A DNA stretch of 64,000 nt from Xiphias gladius (taxonomy: Eukaryota > Chordata > Actinopteri > Istiophoriformes > Xiphiidae), in the NCBI RefSeq assembly GCF_016859285.1, contig NC_053416.1:581001-645000 (forward strand), given 5' to 3'. Below the pieces are notes generated by a model that was not told the DNA's origin, searched no databases, and saw only the letters and a program-made list of their open reading frames with translations. Below are positions 46,986 to 58,834 of the stretch, one piece after another (within the stretch, counting starts at the first letter, position 1; each line of letters starts with the position of its first letter). The translations under genes were made by a program, and so were the position numbers.

Positions 46986-49900
46986 TGTTATATAAAAATC
47001 TCCAGAATAATGCAAAACCTCTTCAGTGTTTTAGTGTAATAAATAAATGTGCAACATTTCAAGCATTTATACTCCTGTGCCTCAATCTAGAAAAAGGTGA
47101 CGTAGGGTCCAACCAATTAGGCAAAGGAAAATAAATAATTTAAGTTGCAGTTTCCAGTGGTGTAGTCAGATGCTGGTGGCAGCATGTAGCACCATCACCT
47201 GGATTTGAAGGGAGACTATGAGACTTCGTTTGCGAGCAGAGAATTACTTCAGAAAGACTCTTTTTATTCTGAATTTTTAAAACCAGTGTATTGTGTTAAG
47301 TGATTTGTAAGGTTACCATTTCTAACTTTGAAATAAAAAGTTTAAGAAGTTCTGTGTGCTGGTTAAAGCTTATCTTGAAATAAAACCGGCTTTGTTGGCC
47401 TTGGTCTTGACTCTGTCTTAGACTCATTTGGAGTCTTGACTGTGTTCAGTGTTAGACCGAGGCGGTTTTGACAGCCGTGTCTGTTTTTATGTTCACTAGG
47501 GCTGAGCAATAATATGGCTTTGTTGTGTTCTGTTGTCCAAATTAAGGATTTCCAGAAAAAACATCATAAAAAGTTCCCATAATTAGTTTAGTAAGGATTT
47601 GCTTCAGATGTGTGTGGGTTTTTTATTTTTTATTTATTTATTTTTTTTCATGTAATGCACAGCAGAGGAGCGTTGCATTAAACATTTTGATTATTATAGA
47701 TTTTATAGATTTTATCTGTGATTTTGCACAGAGTTGCATATCAACAGTGAAAACATTTTCATATTAATATCTGGACATATTTAAAACATGTCACTTCACC
47801 CTAATCAGATCTGCTGTGGACGTTGTTACATTTTCTTGGTTGAAGACTTGAAAAGGTCTTTAAAAAACATTAAATTTGATTTCAAAAAGTGCAGCTATAC
47901 TCTGTCATCACATCAACCATCCGTACTGTTAGAAGCAGAGTGGAGTTTCCACCTGCAGGGGGCACTGCGGAACTACAAATCCACTTCATGGACACAGAGC
48001 AGGGTTTTGGTTTTTATTCCTCAGGACATGAGTGTCTTGAAGAGGTTCAGTAGTACTTGAGGAGGTTCTTTATAAATTCATGAGGAGGATCATGTGGTTC
48101 TTGAGGGGGTTTCGGTGCTGAGGAGGTTCTAGTGCATCCAAAAGAGTGTTAGTGGTGCTTGAAGGGCTTCTTAGTGTCCTTACAGGGGCCCCAGTGTTGC
48201 TTAAGGAGGATTTAGTAGTTCTTGAGTAGGTTCTGTTGGTCCTTGAGGTGGTTCTAGGAGCACTAGTGGAGGTTTTTAGGGGCGTTTAAGGAGGTCTTGT
48301 GGTACTTGAAATGACTAAGGGGTTCTTGAGGAGGTTTTGGAGTCCTTGTGGTGGGTTTTGGAGTACTTGATATGGTTTTGAGGAGGTTCTAAAGCCCGAG
48401 AAAGACATTTTCTTAAGTTTGAGGGATTCAAGAGATTCATTGTGTCCCCAGAGAGGTTCTGAGGGGTCTTGAGGAGGTTTCATTGATAGTTTAGGAGGTT
48501 CTTTCGGGTTTCGAACAGTGTTTGTGGTACTTGAGGAGGTTCAAGGAGTGCTAGAGGAAGATCATTGGGTCTTTGAGGAGGTTTTGAGGTCCTTGAGGAC
48601 ATTCTAGGGATCTTTGAGAATGTGTCATGAAAAGCAAGTTCAGTCTCTTTCCCAGACACAGACTGACGTATTTGACCTGTTGTTTTAAACGAAGACTTGG
48701 TAGAAAAGAGAGGTCCAGATCATGATGCTGGTTTTCAACAACGGGTCATTAAAACTGTTCTGGTGTAAAATAATGTGAACAGAGCACAAACCTGACGTGT
48801 GGATGTTTGTGCTGAACACAGATGTGTTGTCAGATGTTGAACTGCAGAGTAGGCTCACCCACTCTAGCAGGAAATAGATGAATAAGTTCCAAATTTAACG
48901 TCTGACTCAAACATTATTTTGTTTCTTCCCTGTTTCAGCATCAGCAGAGTAAATGTGTCACTCAGTGATCGCAGCAGTTTAACCAGACCCTCCCCCAAAC
49001 CCACACTGAATGAAACTACATAGGAAAGCTGCTGACAGAATCTGTGGCGAGGTTTATTCACACGTCAGTGACAACTTCATCTGTCAGTTTAAACTCCAGT
49101 CCTCATGGTCGGTCACATGATGTGACTGCTGAGCTTCCAGGAAACCTTCACCACCTGATTCAAAGAAGAACTGCTTCTTATTTTAATATGTCGTGTAAAT
49201 ATAATCGGGGTTGCCACACATCCCAGTGAACCTGAGATCACCCACTTTATTTAAAGGCTTTTAACAGAGTCACTGAATGTGTCCGCTAGCCATGCCGTAC
49301 AGAATAAGGTGGGCTGCTCGGCGCAGACGTGCACATGAGTTTTGTTTTATGCGATTAAAAAATGAGTTTTTGTCTGTATATCCTCAGGTTTTCAGCACAG
49401 TAATTATCTAGTATTTGAATGGAGAGAGGAGAAAGTCAGTGTTCGGCAAATACAAGAACCATGCTGATGGGAAGTCTGAGCCTCTGTCACATCAAAAAAT
49501 ATGCTGAAGCTAACAATAATGGATTTTTTTTAGGAACATGCTTTCCTCCAGGTTACAGCCCGAACCCTGGTTTTTTTAGTCTGTATCTGTTCACGTTCGG
49601 TCAAACTGTCCCATTAGAAGCTGTTTTCTGTATATTTTGTTACACTTACAGTACGTCTGTCGACTTTTTGTACTATGTCCCGTTGCACTAATGAAGGAAA
49701 AAACCGCCTTCATGATCACAAGAAACAGTTTTGCGCCACAATACCATGTGATGCAAACTGGGTGTTAGAATGCTCAGCTCGGGGCATCTCTACTTCTGTT
49801 TCTGAGGGAATTATCTATAAATCGATTGCATTTCAGTTCTCTGTGTGTGTCTTTCTCAGGAAATGAAGTCGTATCGATGGAAAGTGCGTCTCTTCTTGTT

Positions 49901-51020
49901 CAACGTCAGCTGTTGTCTGGCTGCAGCTTACTTCTTCAGACGCCACAACAAATACTGTGAAACAGGAGGTACGTGTCCAAGTTTCCCGGTTTTGCAGGAT
50001 CTGCAGGTTTCCTCAACCGAAATCCTTAGAAAGTATAAAACTAGTCTTCAAATTGGTTTCCAAGCGTTCTCCGTCTTGTCTGTTGCTGCTGTCGGCGGAA
50101 ATGTTGGATGTGAAATGTTTCTGTAAGTGGCTGCGTCTGTCAGGAGACGCTCTCCGCCTCCAGGTGTTTTTAGTAGAGAGCTCTGTCCCCAGTGGGACAC
50201 CTGGACGACATGAGAACAGGTAAATCTCTTCTCAGTTAAACAACAAAACTGCATCACAGCGACATCTGGTGAGGAGAGGGAAGCCTGGACACTGAAACAC
50301 AGAGCTGCACTTTAACATTTGCACACTTTGGAGAGAGTTTTGGAAAAGCTTCGTTTTTGGGAGAAAACCTGAGTTTCAGTCTGGACGGAGGCTGAAACGG
50401 AGAGAAAAAGATGCTTCCACTAATGTAACCGCCGTGATGTGGAGGCACTGTCAGTCACTGTCAGCAAACGCTGTCACTGCTGCTGCTACAGCAACAGCTC
50501 AGAATGGACAAGTCAAGATTTTAGCTAAAACGCCACTGAACTGAAATAAACGAATCGTCTTTGAACTGGTTAATCCAGCCGTCCATTTTCCGCTGCTTGA
50601 GTCCAGGTTTTGTTAGTTTTATTGATCATATCGTTAGGAATCATTGTTATGTACAGCTGGAAAGTGCTGAAAAGTGATATTTTAATCAGTAATTACAGGC
50701 CACATCATTCCTACTGGTTTTCCATCATACTTTCCTACTTTCGCCAGTACGATGGTGGAACAGGGATTCACTTTCACTCTATGTGGCATTAAAAAGGTCT
50801 TTAAAATTCTTAGACTTCACTTGCTGACACCATGTCTTCCTTCAGTTATTCACACGCCGTCTCTACCCCCCTGTTTCCCCGTCCTCCAGTCTACACCCTG
50901 TTTGCCCTCTTTGAATACCTGGTGGTCTTCTCCAACGTGGCCTTCCACATGACGGCCTTCTGGGACTTCGGGAGCAACGAGGTGATCGTGGCCACGCCGC
51001 CTGAAGACAAACGATACTAA
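44090..51020 (+). CDS. pgap2: PGAP2, post-GPI-attachment to proteins factor 2
   Basis: Five coding exons: 44090-44257, 45530-45779, 46722-46828, 49860-49968 and 50890-51020, all with GT/AG borders; lengths sum to 765 nt (254 residues plus TAA). The product matches vertebrate PGAP2 in length and layout: a basic DRDRPLIRLPF start, a first membrane span (about 22-46), [52 protein letters not shown], a RRHNKYC-G segment, LFALFEYLVVFSNVAFHMTA-WDFG, and the cytosolic end PPEDKRY. PGAP2 is a multi-spanning Golgi/ER membrane protein required for fatty-acid remodelling of GPI anchors. The ATG lies one base after an acceptor AG (44087-44088), so a non-coding 5' exon is upstream. The rhog gene downstream is its neighbour in human too. 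Confidence 0.95.
46939..46982. repeat. (TG)n microsatellite in a pgap2 intron
   Basis: A pure TG run, 110 bp past the third coding exon of pgap2. Confidence 0.95.
48020..48620. repeat. Degenerate CTTGAGGAGGTTCT tandem repeat in a pgap2 intron
   Basis: About 600 bp built from the theme 'ggttcttgaggaggttctagtgg' with spacings of about 20-35 bp and many substitutions, for example at 48040, 48110, 48240, 48310, 48460 and 48560. No conserved frame. Confidence 0.75.
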
Positions 51021-53699
51021 GCGGCAGCTTCACCCTTTGACTTTTTACAAAGAGGTGAAAGGAAATCCACCAGTGGGACACCAGGACATGGGTTTTTATT
51101 TTATCTGGACACATAAAGGCGTCATGTCGCCTCATGAACATCATATGAGAACTGGTTCTGATGCCTTTTGCCAGCTCCGCAGATGAGAGTAAGCTTTGAC
51201 CTGATCATTTCAACAACACTGGCGCTTCATGATGATTTGGGAGGTTTTGACCGTCAGCCTTGTGATGTTCTACAGAAGCATAGTTACGTATGGTTCAACA
51301 TTTTTATCTAAACAATACCTGTAACTACATACCTGCTGAGTACACATTTGTCTCAAAAAACTAAAACAATTTAGAAAATACACCAAATCTCTCCAAAGTA
51401 TTCCTGTTGATTGTATTGTCTGACCACAGCAGCTGTATAAACATCAGAGTGAATTATGGCTTAAAGAACAAGAAATCGAGACCAAGCTTCGGTGCCGGTT
51501 CTCAGCACTTCACAGTTTCTTGATATCTGGTTCTACAGACAGAATTTAGTCTGTAAGAAGTACTGAGGATACGTGCCCACCTCTATGTTCAGGTCAGCTT
51601 TTTAATTTATTCCTTTTACTAAATGTTTATTTCACAGCACAAACCAATGCCAACCTGCAGGTCCTGAGATGGGCCTTTAAACAAAACTGCAGGAGAAGAA
51701 ACACAAAACACAAACAATGCAAAAAAAAAAGTGAATATAAAACTAATTGAAAAGCACCAGATCATTCATGGCTAGATGACTGGTTCCTCTTTAAAAACTT
51801 CCAGTCATGGTCCAGTTTAAGTTCAGATGAAGACGTCTGTCAGATGAGGATCTAGTGAAGGTCACAACTTTAACCTCATTCAGACCGGATTTCTGTCTGT
51901 AGGGGAGCTGTAGTGATTTTAACAGGACATGCTCTGGTCAGTCGTTTTAATCCCACCTGGAGCATACGTGGGTAATGCCAACCAGCCCTGAACATGATGA
52001 TAATGATGATACTTTTCCATCAAGTCATTATTTCTGTCTGGCTCCAGTCTTTCAGTAATTGTGGAAACACATCACATTACATTCATTTGGCCGCCGTTTT
52101 TTTTTACAGTAAGTTCATTCAAACTCAAAGTGAACCAGATCTAGACGTCATCAACGTTTAGAAGGGCAACCCTCCCAAACGAAGAGATAACACACACAAC
52201 ACAGGTCAGCTAAAATACAGTTCGACAGAATACACACTACACACCTGTGACAGGGTTCCCTCATCTCCCCTACTTTTCCAACAGAATCCTTTAAATCAAG
52301 TCTATATAACCTACTGAAACCCTGTCTCCTAGAAACAGGTTTCTATACGACCAAACTAAACCAGCAGACACGTTTTGTAGGAAACATCATCTCTGGCTGC
52401 TTTACCAGAGGCAGCAGAGTCTCCAGGAGGTGGTTGTGGCGGATGGACGACCGTGACACCGGAGACCGGGTCCACATCTGTGGTTAAGGTTCAGGAAAGA
52501 TGGTGGTTCTGGTTCAGTGTAGGAGAACAGGTTTGGTCCGAAGTCACTGTGAACTTTTTCTGTATCAAACCTGACCGGGATCTTTTGCGAACCTGAACCA
52601 GAACCAGAACCATAAACCAGTTTAATGATGCTGGACTCACTACAGGTGGATGTTTTGGTGCAGGATCAGAGATTTTGGGAGAAAACAAAATGTCTGTGAA
52701 GATTTCACTGATATGTTCAGTATCAACGTGTTTGATTTGCCAAATATGTAAATGAACAACTTCTCCTCGTTACATTAACAGAGAACGTGATGCGGTCACA
52801 GTTAACGTTTTCTACAAGACCCATTTGCTGTTGTCTCTGCAAAGCTGCATTCGTCAACTGATGAGATCTTACTTGAAAGCAGTTTCCTGAAGTTTGATCA
52901 AAACGCTCACTCTTGGCTAAAACAAGACTGAAATGTTAAGTTTTCTTTGACTAAGACGAGACTAAGATGTCCAGAGTTTTAGTCGACTTAAACCAAACTA
53001 AAAATGAAAAGGATGAGATCCACTAAATGTAACTAAAACTAAAATGGACTTCTGTCCTCAGGACTAAGACCAAATCTATGACTAACTGACAGTGCTGACA
53101 GCCATCTTCCCTGCGTCTCATTTATCTTTTGTTAACTACAAGTCAGAAAAGCTTCAGCAGGAGACGAGGGACAGGAAGAGGAAGTGGCTCCCTGCCTCTG
53201 AGGAGACGCTCTGGAGGAAAAGACGACATCCTGAACTGAGGAGAAACAGAGAAACACACTGACTTCAAGCAACTACCCAAACCCAAACTGAAGTCCACCC
53301 CCCAGTTCTGTCAGTCAGTCCAGTTCAGAGACTTTGTGCTTTTCCTCCTCTAAGTTTCAGAGGGAAATCCGAATCTGAAGATTCACTCTTTACAGCGAGT
53401 AATTACGTGGCTGTTTCATCGACTGGTAAAACAATTATATCTACAAAATGTTTCCATGAACTCTCCAGGAAAAAACTTCTTTCAGCTCAGTGGCACGTTG
53501 GGCCTCATGAAAGTAGTTCGGGAGGGATTTTTAGAGAACTGAAGTTCATTCACCAAGTTTCCCGTATCTGGATTTTTCTCTGAGGGTCTGGTTGGTCCCC
53601 TCCGGTTGCAGGAGTCACCCGCAGGAGGTTTGTCTCTCCACAGTTTGAGTTCAGAATAGTAAGCCTTCATTTGAATGAACTGTGAGTTTCAAATTAAAA
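51021..53699. other. pgap2 3' flank, no gene recognised
   Basis: Starts with the pgap2 3' untranslated region; no convincing poly(A) hexamer was assigned. The rest is AT-rich DNA with short frames lacking motifs. A stretch at about 52915-53090 ('gactaagacgagactaagatg ... aaaatgaaaaggatgag') resembles sequence at 34640-34760 inside the TIM gene and at 16465-16600, probably one dispersed repeat. Confidence 0.45.
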
Positions 53700-54070
53700 T
53701 GTGTCTGTCTGTAATGACCATGGCCAGATTAACCCCCTGAGGGGCCCCTGCTGACCCCCACTGTACATGTCCCTTTCATTATCTACCCAGACACCCAGAA
53801 ACCAACCTAGAGCTGAAATCAATAGCCGATTAATCAATTAGTCCATTGACAGCACATTAGTTGGCAACAATTTTGATCGTGACTGAATTGTTCGTCTTTT
53901 TTTCTTTTAAGGCAATGTGAATATCTTTTGACTGTTGATAGGACAAAAGACATTAGAACATGTTCCGGTTCGCTTCAGGGAATAACGATGAGCGACACCG
54001 AGCAATCGATAATAAAATGATCCCAAAGAAAATGGTCGGACCTGCAGATACACAGAAAAAATGTAAGCAT
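53700..54070 (+). repeat. Dispersed repeat, relative of 63497-63840
   Basis: Shares 'ccagatt-aaccccctga-gggcccc', 'tgacccc-ctgtacatgt', 'cagacacccagaaaccaacc', a 'cgattaatcaattagt' part and 'ggcaacaattttga' in the same order as 63497-63840. Both join a GGGCCCC-type piece to a GGGCTGCAAC-type piece. Confidence 0.7.
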
Positions 54071-55248
54071 CTTGATAAAACACAACTTTACAGCGTATGA
54101 GCAACAAATATCAACTAAAGTAGTTCAGATCTTAAAACTGGATTCTGACGCAGACCAGAACCAGCAGATGGAGGATGGAGGACTTGACAGCTGATGTTTT
54201 ACTTCAGACGAGAAGACTTCTAATCTGTGATTAATCACAATAATGTGGACCCACACGATGTGGAGTCAACCTGGGGGTATTTGGGGGTCTGGACAAATAG
54301 AGGTTCTGTACCTGTAATGAACAGGCCCCCTCCTTAGGGTCTGGGGGCTGGTCAGGGTGGGTCACTTGGTGTCCCAGCCTTCTCTCAAGGGTCTGGATGT
54401 GGGACAGTGATGTTTAAATCCTCTCGTCCAAGACAAGGGGGGGAAAAAAATGACCTGAAAATGATAATAAAAATGAGGCGATCTGCCATAAACACACACA
54501 CACACACACACACTCTGACCCCCCCCCCAAGCCACTGTCTGTATGATGTGAGGTTCACCTTTGTTTATCCATGTGTTGTGTAATGTCATTTCTCACTACA
54601 AAAGAAACACATTTTGAAGAGCAGTGGAAAAGAGGCTCAGTGATTGGGATTTGTGAGACAGAACCATGTGTTCAGAGTATCTGTCTTTGTGCAAACGCAG
54701 TTTTAGTCGTTACTCCGCAGAGTTTTATGTATCTGGCTCCCGGACTGTGTGAAATTCTTCTTTTCACGCTTTGGTAACTTCTGTGAATTAAATTCACAGC
54801 AGGGTAACTACACACCACCGACTACAGCTGGAACAACTGATTGGTAAAAGATTGACTGGCTGCAGCTGCAGCTTTGCTTCCTAATGTGAATGTTTGGTTG
54901 GTTTTCTTTGTCTCCGTTAATCAACTGAATATATTAGTGTGTTTTTGACAAAACCAGGTTTTCTTTTCTTTTCCTGGAGTTCAGGAGGACTCTGAGTGAG
55001 AATAGATCCTATGTAAATAGGATACAGGGTGTGTGTGTGATTTGATTATTTTATTATCTGACACCATAAGACTCCTTTCATGGTTTGGGGAAGTTGTTTG
55101 GCTGCGAGTCATTTATTAAACTCACTTCCCCAAACTTCATTTTCCTGAACGATAAGTCACCTTCGCACAACAACAGTTACACAGAGGGACGCTGACAGAG
55201 TCGGCTGATGGAGGATGGAGCTGGTGAACGTGCTGTTAGCATTAAGCT
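54071..55248. other. Intergenic, nothing coding
   Basis: A (CA)n tract at 54493-54513 and a poly(C) run at about 54519-54528. No gene or RNA recognised. Confidence 0.45.
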
Positions 55249-55830
55249 AGTGGTGGAGGAAGAACTCCGATCTTTTGCTCGAGTAAAAGTACTAATACAA
55301 CACAGTAAAAATACTCTGGCACAAGCTAAACTCCTGCATTGAAAATACTGCCTAAGGAAAACTATGTAAATATAAGTGGGTAAATGTGCTTGAAGTATTA
55401 AAAGTAAAAGTGCTCGATGCAGAAAAACGTCCCCGTGACTGTTGTTTTATATCATTAAATTATTATGACGGTTGGTTGAGGTGGAGCTGGTTTTTAATTA
55501 TTCTATATGGGACTGCAACTAACGACTCTTAACTGTTGTCTAATGACTACTCATTGTGGATTCATCTCCTGATTATTTTCTCAAATAATCGATTGATAGC
55601 TCAAACACAGTTACCCGGAGCCTAACACGGAAGCTGGAACCATATTGACTGCTGAGAAGCGGTAGCTTTAAAGTAAGTAGTAAGTAAAGCTATTACATAA
55701 TAGTAGTGGAGCAAGAGTGTAAAGTGGCCTGAAAAGAAAATACTCAAGTAAAGTACAACTACTTTAAATTTGTACTTAAGTCCAGTACTGGAGTAAATGT
55801 ACTTCGTTAATTTCCATCGCTGCCTTTAGC
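55249..55830. repeat. AGTACTT-type element, near full length
   Basis: Opens with 'tagtggtggaggaagaactc' and closes with 'gttaatttccatcgctgcc', weakly inverted ends. The body contains 'gagtaaaagtactaatac', 'gtaaaaatactctggcac', 'cctgcattgaaaatactg' on the left and 'actcaagtaaagtacaac', 'ggagtaaatgtacttcgtt' on the right. A GGGCTGCAAC-type fragment (about 55505-55600) lies inside. Confidence 0.7.
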
Positions 55831-56381
55831 TCAACGCACCGCTGCATACTGATCGTGACAAACGGCTGAAACTAGACCAGTTCTCAGCAGAGCGCAGACC
55901 TCATCTCACAATCTGCCCCCTTAATGTAACAGGTTCAGCCCTGGTCCAGGGCCCGTCCCTCCACCAAGTTGAAAAATTGGTTCAGTGGTTTTTTCGTAAT
56001 GCTGCTATCAAACAGACAAAACCAACAAACAGACACGGGTGGAAACACAGGTGATAGAACACAGCAGGCAGATGTACTGTATGAACCATGTTTTAAATGT
56101 ATCGTCACATTTAAATAAAAATACAGTGAATTGATAAAAACAAAATGATCAACAAAGTAAAACTGAGTAATGGCGACAAACTGGAGCCTCCTGGATGGTT
56201 TAGTTTCACAGCTACGGTGCCCTATGAGGTTTTCTCTTAAACGAGCAAAGTTGTGTTTACATTCAGAGTTTCTCACCAGGTCTGAGGCCTTAACAAACAT
56301 TAAACATGTGCTAAGCTGATTCTAACGCTCGATATGTTCACATTCACGTTTCTTCTTCTTCACTGCCTTCGGCTGACGCAG

Positions 56382-56452
56382 TGGACAAACAGCTGGTGGA
56401 CAGGATCAAAAACCTGCCGGGACTCGCTCATCAGACCTTCACTCCGGGCTGA
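56382..56452 (+). other. Orphan exon-like segment
   Basis: After a pyrimidine-rich tract and an AG at 56380-56381, the frame VDKQLVDRIKNLPGLAHQTF runs to a TGA at 56450-56452. Composition is more coding-like than its surroundings, but no partner exon was found on this strand and the family is not recognised. The N-L-P-G-L word is reminiscent of the start of mature lysosomal serine carboxypeptidases, which is weak evidence. It could be a pseudo-exon or the last exon of an unseen gene. Confidence 0.2.
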
Positions 56453-57477
56453 AAATCTCAGCAGGAGCCTTCAAACGGTCTGAGTCTAACAAACAGAGGG
56501 TGTAGGTGAAATGCAAAACAGACTCAGGGTTTTTTACAAGCTGGAGATGCAATTAAAAATAAACCCAGACTATTTAAGACAATATTCTAAAACGACTTAA
56601 TTATATTCATACAACTCATTCTCTCCCAAAAGGAGAAGGAGAACTGAAAAAAATCGTTTTTCTGAAAATGCTCTATGCACCTGACGCTGTTCTGGTTAAG
56701 TCACTGTAAACTCTTACCGCTCTAAGAAAATGGTTTCTCTCATCTTGTTGTGTTTGTTAGAGCAGACTTGAATTTTTTCATCTTTTGAACTCAGTCAAGG
56801 TTTTTTTTCAGTGCGTTCTTAAAGGTTTCATCAGCCTCAGGAGGAAAATGTGATCTCTGTCTGCAAACATGAACAATACCACACAGATCATATTGACCCC
56901 CATAAATGTGCATGGAAACACACTCCGCCTGTCTGCTACTAAAGTAAATTCTCAGTATCAATAACAGCCATTTCTTTAACTTCCTTATTTCTATTTACAT
57001 CAGGGTATGACTGAGCAGCTTCCTGTCTGACCCACCCGTCTTCACAGACCATCTTCACACTGATTGGATTCTCGACTTTTTTATTCACAACAATTTGGTT
57101 TTTCCCACCAAACATTTGCATTCTTTTTGTCATGACAGCTGCACTGGTATAAAAATAGTCATTTCACAGATCAAGGGTTTTCAAAGAGCGAGAATGTGGG
57201 GGGGCCCGACAAAAGCAAGACGCCCCTTACCTCTGATTTGTGAGCAGATTTTTGGAGGTTTTTTCTGGACGGACATCAGATGATATCTTGGGAAAGTGTT
57301 AGTCACACTGATTCTATTTTTGGCTGGAACAGCGGGACCAGGCCTACAATCGCGAATGTCCACGACTGACGGACTGAGTGAGCAATGACGTTTCACTATC
57401 GGTCAGCCGGCTGAGTCTTGGAGTTTTCCAATTGGCTGTGGCTCTTTTATAATGAACTGACACATACAGTCTTTCTT
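56453..57477. other. Intergenic, nothing recognised
   Basis: AT-rich DNA with short frames on both strands (for example 56939-57133 minus) that lack motifs. Confidence 0.4.
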
Positions 57478-57800
57478 GTGTCATCAGGGGACGTTTACAG
57501 GCAGTGTTGCCAACTTAGCCCCTTTGTTGCTACATTTACCGACTTTTCAGACCCTTTTAGCGACTTTCCTTCACAAAAGCACCTAGACACAAATCTAGTG
57601 ACTTTTCGGACAAACCTTAGCTACTCTCCGTAGGAGCAGAGTCGCCAGTGTTGCCCTGCAGGAACACGGTCGGGCTTTCCCTCCCTGGGCAACACCTCTC
57701 TATGCGTCTCGTTCGATCGACCACACGGCAGCTGACACAGAGGCGAATGAGCTTCTTTCTTTAAATAAAATACAGCTGAAATTACAGCACAGCCTCACAG
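57478..57800 (+). repeat. CAGTGTTGCCAACTT element, copy B
   Basis: Same element as 32055-32386 but on the opposite strand, and diverged. Landmarks are 'gtttacaggcagtgttgccaa', 'agacccttttagcgacttt', 'cacaaaagcacctagacac', 'ctatgcgtctcgttcgat' and 'gaatgagcttct'. Confidence 0.8.
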
Positions 57801-58834
57801 TCTGAAACCTCTGGTATAGAGGATCACCATACTAAAAGGCTCACAGCTGCTGCATCGAGATCCCCCATCAAACCTCTACTTCATACTGGTGCAATCGTCA
57901 TGACAAAAGAAACACAAAGATACATCCCTGATAACAGCTGGACTGTGTGACTGGATGTTTTCAGCCTCATTAAGTAAATCGAAACGAGATGTGATCTGGT
58001 TTACTCTTGTGGTGTTTCAGTGAAAACAATGTGAAAACACTCCTGTGGGCCTTTAACTTGAGGAAATCTTTTCAAACACGATGTGCATCCGTGAAGGTGA
58101 AGATGGTCTTAATTAAAGCTTGACTTGTGCCAGACCACAAAGCCCCAAAAACTTCCAACTTGAACTGAGTCACAAAACATCTGAAGCCCAAACGGTTTTC
58201 CAATTACAGGGTCCCTCTGTGTTTTCTGTTTCTTCGCAACTGACTTTTCATTCGGCAGAATAACTGTTAGCGGAGGGTGTTTCCTTTTTCTTCTATCTTT
58301 GTGGCTGATCAGATGTTTGTGGTCGGCAAGAGCAGCAAGATTCACTGCAAATCACTGATCAGTCTGACATCAAGTCCACATACGGTTTATCCAGAGGTGC
58401 ACAAAACAATACAACAGCAGAGCAGCGCACAGTCATGGTACATGAAAACATCCTGCACATGTCCAAAGGCATCAGCGCTGACCACCGCAGAGCCGCACAC
58501 GTGTAAAATGACACTTTAATTTGATTGTAATTATTTCTCAAAGGCTGTCATTCATTGCAGCATTAAATATGCTATAAAATAATGGTTGATTATTCAGCCC
58601 CCCCCCCCCCGTAATTCCAACACTGAGCCCGGAACTACCCTTTTCTCATTAAAAGATAAAATTCAAACCAAACATAAAAAAAAGATATTTTTAACATGAA
58701 CTCTCCAACCAGTCTCTCAGGCACTCATGCCACAAAATCAGGCCGACTCAAACCCGTCAGGTCCCGTCGGGCTCCGTCGGGTCCGGTCGGGTCCCATTGG
58801 ATCCTGTCGAGTCCTGGCGGTTGGCGGCCCGGTC
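57801..58834. other. rhog 3' flank, no gene recognised
   Basis: The right end is the rhog 3' untranslated region. TTTAAT at about 58514 is ATTAAA on the minus strand, a possible poly(A) signal; a poly(C) run is at about 58601-58610. Three direct 'gtcgggtcc'-like words occur at about 58765-58795. Confidence 0.45.
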
